A stretch of DNA of 46,942 bases from Sphingobacteriaceae bacterium (GTDB lineage Bacteria; Bacteroidota; Bacteroidia; Sphingobacteriales; Sphingobacteriaceae), in NCBI GenBank assembly GCA_947459195.1, contig CANHCS010000009.1, positions 1 to 46,942 on the forward strand, written 5' to 3'. The notes under the pieces were generated by a model. The model searched no databases. It worked only from the letters and a program-made list of their open reading frames with translations, and had not been told where the DNA came from. Below, one piece after another: positions 37,472-44,994 of the stretch. The first letter of the stretch is position 1. Each line of letters opens with the position of its first letter. Position numbers and translations under genes: made by a program.

Positions 37472-38448
37472 TATTTATTTTGTTTTATGGGTTTTACACG
37501 ATATATCCAGGCAGATTTGCTTAGTTCTGATTGTATGCGTTTGAGTTCGTTTGTTGCTGCTTGCTCATCAGCAAAGCCGCCAACACTCACTTTAATAAAT
37601 TCTTTAGACTTGTTGGGCAAGGTATATGCCTTGATCCCCCGCTTACTTAATTGTTTCAGAAAATCATCAGCTTCCGCTCTTTTCCCGAAAGCAGCAATGA
37701 TGATTTCAAAGCGGTTTTCGAGGATATTCGCTGCTGATGTAGGATTGATTTCTGTTGTGTCTTTTTTTACAATTGTCGAATCGGTACTATTTAGTGTATC
37801 GACTGAGTCAATAGTATCTTGGGTATGCTTGAGCGTATCTGCTAAAACAACGTTTGCTTTGTTTTCTGGAGCAGTGGTGAAAGAATCAGGATAAATGACC
37901 TGTAGCACAGCAATCAGACAAAGGATGATGGCCAAAATCAATAGCAAATTTCTCTTTCCGGAGCTTTCCGCCTGGCTTTCTTCTAGCTCTTCTTCAAATA
38001 CTTCTTCTTGCTTAATCTCTTCGGTTAGTGTCTCTCTGACCGCATGATTTAATTCAGGTTGTGGCTTGAGGCCATAGTATTTGTTTGAGATCAGATTTTG
38101 ATCCGCTAGAAATGAAAAACCACCCTTGGTTTGTTCAAAAGTTCCTAAAGCATCAATTTTGATGGATTCTGTGCTGTGCAGCAATTCGTTTAAATTGCTG
38201 ACATACTCCTCTAAAAATTCATTGATGCTCTCCAAAGAAGTTTTTTCGTGCTGAGCAATGTAATGGAGGAGCGTATCATCTTGCCGAAACTCGATTTTGA
38301 ACTCGATTTTCTCTATGGGTGGTAAGAATTGCTGAGTTTCTTTATCAAAACGGGCCGGTATTTCTTTTTTAAAGAAGGTACCAAGACCAGGCACTACCAA
38401 TTCTTCCCGGTTTCTGATCAATTCTGCAAGGTAACGGCTGATGTCCAT
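37471..38448 (-). CDS. HU-CCDC81 and SPOR domain membrane protein
   Basis: A 325-residue protein. Residues ~1-135 form an HU-like CCDC81-type region (ISRYLAELIRNREELVVPGLGTF, then IKIDALGTFEQTKGGFSF). A membrane helix follows an acidic linker (KRNLLLILAIILCLIAVLQVIY, about residues 172-190). The periplasmic end carries a SPOR domain (FEIIIAAFGKRAEADDFLKQL ... FIKVSVGGFADEQAA). SPOR domains bind peptidoglycan glycans lacking stem peptides, usually at septa; the HU-CCDC81 part would be cytoplasmic. Its TAA overlaps the exbB ATG by one base, tying it to the motor genes. The combination is known in Bacteroidota; its function is not established to my knowledge. Confidence 0.87.
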   Translation of the reverse strand: MDISRYLAELIRNREELVVPGLGTFFKKEIPARFDKETQQFLPPIEKIEFKIEFRQDDTLLHYIAQHEKTSLESINEFLEEYVSNLNELLHSTESIKIDALGTFEQTKGGFSFLADQNLISNKYYGLKPQPELNHAVRETLTEEIKQEEVFEEELEESQAESSGKRNLLLILAIILCLIAVLQVIYPDSFTTAPENKANVVLADTLKHTQDTIDSVDTLNSTDSTIVKKDTTEINPTSAANILENRFEIIIAAFGKRAEADDFLKQLSKRGIKAYTLPNKSKEFIKVSVGGFADEQAATNELKRIQSELSKSAWIYRVKPIKQNK

Positions 38449-38492
38449 CGGAGTAAAATTAACCGTTAATTATAAATATGCCAAAATAAACA

Positions 38493-40163
38493 TCAGAACG
38501 AATAGTGAATTCCTCCAAAAAGGTTAAATCCTAATTGAGGGTAGTATAAATATTGTTGATACTCTTGATTAAAAAGGTTGTTTACTTGCAGAAAGGCTCC
38601 CCAGCTTTTATTGATCCGGAGATCTGCAGCCGCACTCATATCGATGAAGCTTTTGATAAGGATTGCTTCTGCATTTGCACTTCTTCCAAAGGTTTCACCC
38701 TGGAAAATAAGCCCGGTTCTTAAATTGATTTTTTCGGATAATTTGGCAATGGCTTGACTTTCCAAACGTAAGCCAGGTTTGAACCAAGCTTTGGCATCAT
38801 TTTCCAATTGATAATCGATGGCCTGTAATCTGGTGTTGATGTCAAGTAATTCATTCGCTTTCAAATTAACTTCCAAATCGAAACCAGTTAGCTTACTAAT
38901 GCTTTCTACATAGGTGATTTCAAAACGAGTCATATCAGTGGTCATATTCAATAACAAGGGCAAATCTTGAACTCGTTTAAACCAAATACTTGCTTTATAG
39001 CCTAAAGCAGCTCCCGCATTGCCTTTAATTCCGGCATAAACATGATTGCTTTCTTTGGCATTTTTGATATTGATATCCTGTCCTAAAAATGGATTTTCGA
39101 AAGAAAATTCAGTAAGAGAGGTTTTTTTAACATCACCGGTTAATCCGGCAAATAAAGTTGCGTATTCAGGAGTTAGGCTGAACTCAGCATTTACAGATGG
39201 AAAAATACTTGTACGTTCTGTAATTCCGGCTTCTTGAACAAAATTTAGCCCCAGATTAATTCGCATACCTGATACCTCAAAATTTAGCGTTGGGTTAATT
39301 TTAAGCAGGTTGTTGTTTAAAGAAGAGTTTACATCTTGTACTTTAGTCAGATCGAGTGAACTATTCAAGCCAAGATCAAAATTTTTCCATTTTTTGCTCC
39401 CCATTCCGCTAAGTAGTATGGAGTTTTCTTTGGCTGCTGTTTTATTTCTAAAGAGGTTGGCATCCAGCTTTAAACCATAAGTAAAACTTCTAGGCTTAAT
39501 GGTGAAATTACTGCCCAAATCGGCAGAAAACTGGATTAAGCTGAGGTTTTGTTGAGCTGGGTCACCGGTATTTAATACGAGTGGATCGGCGCCATAAAAG
39601 TAAGTGCCTAATCGTTTTAATCCGGCTTGAGCACTAAAACTGGAGTGTTTGCCGACCGACTTCATGAAAGCTCCCAAATGCTGTTGAGAAAATTCCTGTT
39701 TGTTGATCTCACCTTTTTGAGCGAAATGTTTTGCGAAAAATCCGGTTTGTAAGGCTTGATCTCTACCATTGCTTAAATAAAACTCTCCCATAGTGGTGCT
39801 GAGGCTTCCCAAGCCCGCCTTGAACGAATTATGATCGGATGCAGGAATAGGGGCTAGATTCAATTGTTGGTATTGCAAGGTTCGGATATCGGTGTTTAAT
39901 TCCAGTTTCTTATCCAGGATCTGATAGCTTAGAACGGGTTTAAATGGTGGAGCATCATTTAAATCCGGGTTCCTCCTGATTTTAGCAGCATTGGCCAATA
40001 CGGGTTTATAAGGTCGAACTACTTCAATTTCTTCTGCCATTACAGCCTTAGCAGGCTCTGTTTTGGCAGGCGTTTCTTTGGTATCTTGTGCATTTGATCC
40101 TTTGAAGGAAAAAACACCGATTAATAAGAACGACAAGAAAGTAATCTGGCTGGTAAATTTCAT
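38493..40163 (-). CDS. Outer-membrane beta-barrel protein, TonB-receptor-like without plug
   Basis: A 556-residue exported protein. The signal peptide MKFTSQITFLSFLLIGVFSF ends near SNAQ. A conserved-looking periplasmic segment EEIEVVRPYKPVLANAAK precedes about 450 residues of alternating beta-strand sequence ending in LFGGIHYSF, with the terminal Phe typical of outer-membrane barrels. The last part has the receptor-like VNNLFNQEYQQYLYYPQLG. No N-terminal plug domain or carboxypeptidase-like domain is visible. ATG 40163 is chosen for its signal peptide; 40187 would overlap the TPR gene. It follows the TPR gene by one base and precedes the SPOR gene by 44 bases. Probably a component of the envelope unit rather than a nutrient receptor. 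Confidence 0.8.
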   Translation of the reverse strand: MKFTSQITFLSFLLIGVFSFKGSNAQDTKETPAKTEPAKAVMAEEIEVVRPYKPVLANAAKIRRNPDLNDAPPFKPVLSYQILDKKLELNTDIRTLQYQQLNLAPIPASDHNSFKAGLGSLSTTMGEFYLSNGRDQALQTGFFAKHFAQKGEINKQEFSQQHLGAFMKSVGKHSSFSAQAGLKRLGTYFYGADPLVLNTGDPAQQNLSLIQFSADLGSNFTIKPRSFTYGLKLDANLFRNKTAAKENSILLSGMGSKKWKNFDLGLNSSLDLTKVQDVNSSLNNNLLKINPTLNFEVSGMRINLGLNFVQEAGITERTSIFPSVNAEFSLTPEYATLFAGLTGDVKKTSLTEFSFENPFLGQDINIKNAKESNHVYAGIKGNAGAALGYKASIWFKRVQDLPLLLNMTTDMTRFEITYVESISKLTGFDLEVNLKANELLDINTRLQAIDYQLENDAKAWFKPGLRLESQAIAKLSEKINLRTGLIFQGETFGRSANAEAILIKSFIDMSAAADLRINKSWGAFLQVNNLFNQEYQQYLYYPQLGFNLFGGIHYSF

Positions 40164-40164
40164 C

Positions 40165-43100
40165 TTAATTCGATTTATTAAGCGCATCTAATTTTTCTCT
40201 TACTTTAGGCAATATCTCATCATCGCCCGTATAATTATCTAACAAACTCTGTAGTGTACTTTTGGCCTGAAACACGTCTTTTAAAGCCAGGTAATTATCG
40301 GCGAGCAGCAGGAAACTTTTCGCTACCCAATAATCAAAAGAAGGCAGGTTATTGATCAGGTCAAATGCTGTTTTTTGTGATTCAGCATAATTGCCTTGTG
40401 TAAATTGAATTTCAGCTATTAGATACCGAGCTTCAGCTGCCAAAATAGTTTGTGTTTTTTTATTTACCTCCTCCAATTCTTTCAAAGCAGCAGACTGGTT
40501 TCCTTTACCCAAGTAGGCTTTACCGGCAAATAGCTGCGCCCTCAATTTGTCTTCTTCAGATGATTTTTCAAACCCTTTTAACAGGTCAGCATATTTCAAG
40601 GTTTCATCGGGCATGTTGAGATTGGCATAGGCTAACATCAAATTATTCAATGCAAAGCCATAATTGGCACGATATTCTGAGGTGAGTTCTAACTTTTTCA
40701 GGTGAACAACGGCCTCATTGTATTTTTTCTGCTCCAGATAAAGTTTAGAGATGCTGATCAATGCTCGTTCTGTATAATCACTGGTCCAGTCGTTTAAGAT
40801 AAATTCATAATCTGGAATGGCCTCGTTTGGCTTACCGGTTTTAACCAAACTTTCTGCCCTGATGAAACGGGCTTGTTTCGTATGAATGGCTTTTGGAAAC
40901 TTATCGAAATAAGCAAAAACGGCGTCGATCGTACCAGCATAATCTCCAGTTAAGAATCTTTTGTTCGCAGCCTGAAAAATCAAGTTGTCTTGCTCTGCAA
41001 CAGTGAAATTGCCAATATTGGTAGAATTGGCATAATTCAAGAAGCCATCGGCATCTGCTCTATCCATGTAGATGTTCCTGATTGATTCGAGTGCTTGCTG
41101 TGCTTCATCAGTCACCTGATAATCACTAATTACTTTTTTAAAAGTTTCTAGGGCGGCATCGTCACTATCCTGGTTGTATTGAACCAATCCAATGGTAACC
41201 AAAGCACGTGGCACATAACTGCTCCTAGGGTATTTTTCAATCAAGGCAGTTAGGTCTGCTTTTGAGCGATCGAAATCCCCTTTTACAAAATAGGTGTATG
41301 CAATTTCAAAGCCGGCATCATCGGCATAATTAGAATTAGGAAACAGTTGCAAGAGCGATTGGTGACTGGCAATTTTTTCATCATTCAGTCCTTGTAATCC
41401 CTGGATCATTCCTTGTTGAAATAAGGCGTAATCGTGTCCTGAGCCTGCTTCTGCAATGATTTTTTGATAATTAGCCAATGCACTTGCATAGTTTTTTACT
41501 ACGAAATAAGAATCGGCCAGTCGGAGGGTGGCATCAATTCTGGTATTCAGATCGATTTCTGTTCCGCGTAAAAATTGCTCAAAATAATTGGCCGATTTAT
41601 AGTAGTTCTCATCTTCAAAATAGGCGTAAGCGAGGGCATAATAGGCAAAGTTGTAGAGTTTGCTTTTTCGCGATTCGGGCATTTGCAGAAAGGCTTGAAA
41701 CTTCTCAATAGCTTCTCCATATTTCCGAACTTCATACATTGACTCGGCCATCCAATAGGTAGACAGTGCGGCTATTTCTGAATCAATGGCCGATTTGTTT
41801 GAACGCAAAAATGCTGAAATGGCATTTTGGAAAGCTCGTTCATTAAAGAATTCTAAACCGCGATAATAAGTCACTTTTTGGTAAACCTCTTGTGCTTCTT
41901 TGTTCCGGTTGGGTATGCTTTCGAGGATGTCAATGGCATCTTTGTAATTTTTAGTGGTGAGTAAAATTTCACCCAAAAGCGTTTTTGCCTCATTGATGCG
42001 CTTTGAGTAAGCATAATTGCTGATGAATTCTTGAGTGGCATCTAAAGCTACCTGATGAAATTCGAGTTCGTACGAAAGTTTAGCGTAGTTAAAAGCGCCT
42101 TCTTCTTGCAACTCTTTATCATAATTGAGTTTCGAAGCTCTAAAAAAAGCATTTCTGGCACCTTGTTTATCCTCTATTGCCAGAAAAGATTTCGCCAGAG
42201 CAATCATTCCGCTTTGAAAAAATTCGTCGGTGGTGCCCAGGGTTTCCAACTCCTCAATTGCTTTTTTATAATTCTTTAACTGAAGTGCAGTGTAGCCAAT
42301 TTGGTAAGCATCCTGATTATTTTGAGTGACTTTGAGATCTCTGTCTTGAAATTCTTGATAATAAACCGCTGCCTGCGGATAATCAGTTAAGGCGAAATAT
42401 GAAGCTGCAATAATTCGATATAGTTCAGTTTCATATTTCTTTTGAATAGTTTTCAAACTCGGTATGGCATATGAAATCACATCCTGATACCTATTATCCA
42501 AGAAATAAAGTGCTGAAATGTAATAAGGATAGCTTTCCTCGTAGGTTTTTGAACTTTTTAGTCGTTCAAATTCTTTCAATGCTGTTTGATAATCGGCGTT
42601 CAGATAGCTGATGTAGGCATAGTAGTAAATAGCTTCATCCCGATATTTAGAGGTTTCATCCTTCAATTGCCCAAATAAGGGTTCGGCTGCTGCATAATCT
42701 TTGGTCTCAAAATAAGCATAGGCTAATTTGAAACGATATTCCAGGCTATTTTGCTGGTCAAGCTGATTTTCTTTTACTTTTTTAAACCACGAAATGGCTT
42801 CAGCATAATTCTTTTTGTTGAAATTGAAACGACCTAAATGGAAATAAGCCGAATGGCTTAAATTATTGGTCGGATATTCCTTCACAAACCTTAATAGTAA
42901 ACTTTCGGCATCATCATTTTCTAATTCGAGTGCACAAAGCCCTCGGTAATACAAGACATTTTCTTTGAGGAGGCTCATCTCCTCAAAATTTCCTATTTTC
43001 TGATCAGCAATAATGCTAAATTCTGCTCTTTTAAACTGAGCAGCTGCAGCCACATATTTATTTTTCTTAAATAATTCTAAGCCGTTTTGATAAGTCCGGT

Positions 43101-43188
43101 AAACTTGCTGCAATGAAGCTTGTTGTGCAAAAGTGTTGGTGGAAATGAGGATCAATAAAATTGTATAAACCCGACGTAGTTTCAACAT
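40165..43188 (-). CDS. Large periplasmic TPR protein
   Basis: A 1007-residue protein with an N-terminal signal sequence (RRVYTILLILISTNTFAQ) and nearly continuous tetratricopeptide repeats to the end (for example YAEAISWFKKV, YQTALKEFERL, YKDAIDILESIP, YPRSSYVPRALVTIG). No lipobox is evident, so it should be soluble in the periplasm. No catalytic domain is present; a superhelical scaffold of that size can hold several partners. BamD/CpoB-like repeats such as FPNSNYADDAGFEIAYTYF suggest envelope assembly. It is the first gene of the unit that continues with barrel, SPOR, ExbB, ExbD and TonB-like genes. Its exact role is unknown. Confidence 0.88.
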   Translation of the reverse strand: MLKLRRVYTILLILISTNTFAQQASLQQVYRTYQNGLELFKKNKYVAAAAQFKRAEFSIIADQKIGNFEEMSLLKENVLYYRGLCALELENDDAESLLLRFVKEYPTNNLSHSAYFHLGRFNFNKKNYAEAISWFKKVKENQLDQQNSLEYRFKLAYAYFETKDYAAAEPLFGQLKDETSKYRDEAIYYYAYISYLNADYQTALKEFERLKSSKTYEESYPYYISALYFLDNRYQDVISYAIPSLKTIQKKYETELYRIIAASYFALTDYPQAAVYYQEFQDRDLKVTQNNQDAYQIGYTALQLKNYKKAIEELETLGTTDEFFQSGMIALAKSFLAIEDKQGARNAFFRASKLNYDKELQEEGAFNYAKLSYELEFHQVALDATQEFISNYAYSKRINEAKTLLGEILLTTKNYKDAIDILESIPNRNKEAQEVYQKVTYYRGLEFFNERAFQNAISAFLRSNKSAIDSEIAALSTYWMAESMYEVRKYGEAIEKFQAFLQMPESRKSKLYNFAYYALAYAYFEDENYYKSANYFEQFLRGTEIDLNTRIDATLRLADSYFVVKNYASALANYQKIIAEAGSGHDYALFQQGMIQGLQGLNDEKIASHQSLLQLFPNSNYADDAGFEIAYTYFVKGDFDRSKADLTALIEKYPRSSYVPRALVTIGLVQYNQDSDDAALETFKKVISDYQVTDEAQQALESIRNIYMDRADADGFLNYANSTNIGNFTVAEQDNLIFQAANKRFLTGDYAGTIDAVFAYFDKFPKAIHTKQARFIRAESLVKTGKPNEAIPDYEFILNDWTSDYTERALISISKLYLEQKKYNEAVVHLKKLELTSEYRANYGFALNNLMLAYANLNMPDETLKYADLLKGFEKSSEEDKLRAQLFAGKAYLGKGNQSAALKELEEVNKKTQTILAAEARYLIAEIQFTQGNYAESQKTAFDLINNLPSFDYWVAKSFLLLADNYLALKDVFQAKSTLQSLLDNYTGDDEILPKVREKLDALNKSN

Positions 43189-43258
43189 GAGCTTGCAATG
43201 ATGTGAAGTACTAATTTAGTTCAATTGAGGTGCCAATTTTTATTTATAAATCAACACC

Positions 43259-43267
43259 TGTGGATAA
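43259..43267 (-). promoter_or_regulatory. Perfect DnaA box (minus strand)
   Basis: TGTGGATAA on the plus strand is the complement of TTATCCACA. It lies next to TAAACTTG (43277-43270 on the minus strand), a 7/8 match to the -7 consensus, so it may cover the transcription start of the TPR operon. Confidence 0.5.
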
Positions 43268-43316
43268 GACAAGTTTAGCGAAAAGTTTTCTTCCGGAATC
43301 TTTTAATCAGAAATAA

Positions 43317-43325
43317 TTATCCACA
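43317..43325 (+). promoter_or_regulatory. Perfect DnaA box (plus strand)
   Basis: TTATCCACA, exact, in inverted orientation to the box 49 bases away, and abutting the T-tract of the pyrB terminator. Confidence 0.5.
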
Positions 43326-43357
43326 AAAAATACCGCATGGAGACCTAGGAGCGGTAT
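43325..43357 (-). terminator. Intrinsic terminator overlapping the pyrB stop codon
   Basis: On the minus strand ATACCGC and GCGGTAT (complements of 43351-43357 and 43330-43336) form a 7-base-pair stem around a 14-base loop and are followed by T6. The pyrB TAG at 43345-43347 lies in the loop. Confidence 0.7.
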
Positions 43358-44283
43358 CCGGCGAGCAGATATAAAACCGCCATGCGGATGGCTACACCAT
43401 TTTCTACTTGGTCGAGAATGATGGATTGTTTGCTGTCGGCTACATCGCTGGTAATCTCTACCCCACGGTTAATAGGTCCGGGGTGCATCACGGTGATTTC
43501 CTTATCCAGCGAATCGAGAATTTGCTTATTGAGCCCGTAAAGCATGCTGTATTCTCTTAATGAAGGAAAATAACGCATCTCCTGACGCTCCAGCTGTATG
43601 CGGAGCATATTGGCCACATCGCACCAGTTCAGTGCCTTTAATAAATCATGCTCCACTTTTACACCAAGGCTGTTGATGTGTTTTGGAATGAGTGTAGTGG
43701 GGCCGCAAACCATTACTTCGGCGCCCAGTTTTTGTAAGCAAAGGATATTGGATAGCGCCACTCTGGAATGAAGAATATCCCCAATAATGGCTACTTTTTT
43801 ACCAGCTACCTCACCATATTTCTCACGGATGGAGAAGGCATCGAGCAGGGCTTGTGTAGGATGCTCATGCGCTCCATCACCCGCGTTGATGATTTGAGCA
43901 TCTACATGTTTGCTCAAAAATAATCCGGCACCGGCAAGCGGATGACGCATTACCACCATGTCCACCTTCATGGCCAAAATATTGTTGACCGTATCGATGA
44001 GCGTTTCGCCCTTGCTTACCGATGAAGAGGAGGCTGCAAAGCTGATGACATCGGCAGAAAGGCGTTTTTCAGCCAGTTCGAAAGACAATTTGGTGCGGGT
44101 AGAGTTTTCGAAAAAGATATTGGCAATGGTAATGTCCCGCAAAGAGGGTACCTTTTTGATGGGTCGGTTTAAAACGTCTTTGAAATTATCGGCAGTTTCA
44201 AAAATCAGCTGAATGTCTCCTGGTGTCAGATCTTTGATACCTAGGAGGTGTTTGGTGCTGAGCTTTTGATGTTGATCTGCCAT
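43345..44283 (-). CDS. pyrB: Aspartate carbamoyltransferase catalytic chain
   Basis: Condenses carbamoyl phosphate with aspartate in pyrimidine synthesis. The 312-residue length is normal. The carbamoyl-phosphate site is FENSTRTKLSFE, followed by SSSVSKGETLIDT, the HEHPTQALLDAFSI motif and HPGPINRGVEI at the aspartate side. No regulatory (PyrI) chain gene is adjacent. It follows pyrR by one base, so pyrR-pyrB form an operon. Its own terminator overlaps the end of the gene. Confidence 0.97.
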   Translation of the reverse strand: MADQHQKLSTKHLLGIKDLTPGDIQLIFETADNFKDVLNRPIKKVPSLRDITIANIFFENSTRTKLSFELAEKRLSADVISFAASSSSVSKGETLIDTVNNILAMKVDMVVMRHPLAGAGLFLSKHVDAQIINAGDGAHEHPTQALLDAFSIREKYGEVAGKKVAIIGDILHSRVALSNILCLQKLGAEVMVCGPTTLIPKHINSLGVKVEHDLLKALNWCDVANMLRIQLERQEMRYFPSLREYSMLYGLNKQILDSLDKEITVMHPGPINRGVEITSDVADSKQSIILDQVENGVAIRMAVLYLLAGYRS

Positions 44284-44284
44284 A

Positions 44285-44827
44285 TTATTTTCCTGAAATT
44301 AAGGTGATTTGATCTTTTTGATCGGTTTCTTTCCAGCAAACGATCACTTTTTGTGAATCTACAGAGTCTACCTGCATGCCGATGTAATCGGGCTCGATGG
44401 GTAATTGTCGAGAGAAACGCCGATCTACCAAAACCAATAATTCAACTTTTTTAGGTCTGCCAAATGCTAAAAGTGCATCCAAAGCTGCCCTGATGGTTCT
44501 GCCGGTCCACAATACATCATCCACCAAAACGACCCGCTTATCTTCGATCATGAAGTCGATCTGAGTACTGGAAGCGGGTGGCAGGTCTTTATTGGTGCGG
44601 ATATCGTCTCTGAAAAAGGTGATATCCAGATTACCGTGGGTGATACTGGCTTTTGGTAAGAGTTGGTGCAGTTCGTCGGTAATTCTTTTGGCCAAATAAA
44701 TCCCTCTTGGCTGTATGCCGATGATGACAGATTCGGAAAAGTCGTTGTGATTTTCTATTAATTGATGGCAAAGACGCTGTATGGTGATCTGGAATTTCTG
44801 ACCGTCGAGCAGAGTTAAATTTTGCAT
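44285..44827 (-). CDS. pyrR: PyrR-type pyrimidine regulator/uracil phosphoribosyltransferase
   Basis: A 180-residue type I PRT-fold protein. The PRPP motif is VVLVDDVLWTGRTIRAALDAL, and the N-terminal part IGIQPRGIYLAKRI fits PyrR. In Bacillus PyrR attenuates pyr mRNA in response to UMP and has uracil phosphoribosyltransferase activity. Here it is followed immediately by pyrB, as in other pyr operons. The possible -7 box (TATTTTTA at 44852-44845) would leave a leader of only about 13 bases, so classical leader attenuation is not visible. Whether it regulates or only salvages uracil cannot be told. Confidence 0.92.
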   Translation of the reverse strand: MQNLTLLDGQKFQITIQRLCHQLIENHNDFSESVIIGIQPRGIYLAKRITDELHQLLPKASITHGNLDITFFRDDIRTNKDLPPASSTQIDFMIEDKRVVLVDDVLWTGRTIRAALDALLAFGRPKKVELLVLVDRRFSRQLPIEPDYIGMQVDSVDSQKVIVCWKETDQKDQITLISGK

Positions 44828-44876
44828 CTTGCTTTGGATTGCGGTAAAAATAGAAAAAATTTATGAAATAATTTTT

Positions 44877-44936
44877 CAGTCACCTTGAGCTTGTATAAAG
44901 TTGGGCCAGTTCATCCTTCTACGGGTTGAGGATGAC
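44877..44936. repeat. Degenerate palindromic intergenic repeat
   Basis: The gap between pyrR and the rpsA terminator contains CAGTCACCTTGAGCTTGT followed by a hairpin TCATCCT (44911-44917)/AGGATGA (44929-44935) and GACAGG. The text resembles intergenic GTCACC/GAGCTTGT-type elements; a related degenerate copy appears at 35524-35556. Confidence 0.45.
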
Positions 44937-44942
44937 AGGAAC

Positions 44943-44975
44943 AAAAAAGCCCCTCTGAAATTCAGAGGGGCTTTT
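44943..44975 (-). terminator. Intrinsic terminator of rpsA
   Basis: A 13-base-pair stem (AAAAGCCCCTCTG at 44945-44957 with CAGAGGGGCTTTT at 44963-44975) around AAATT; the minus-strand copy ends in a T-tract, 19 bases after the rpsA stop. Confidence 0.93.
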
Positions 44976-44994
44976 GTATCAAGAGTTTGCTTAA

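Noticed and set aside
43189-43344. Replication origin at the DnaA-box pair
   Set aside because: Only two boxes, no DUE-like AT cluster with 13-mers recognised, no dnaA or dnaN nearby, and no gene-strand switch at this place; regulation or titration is more modest.
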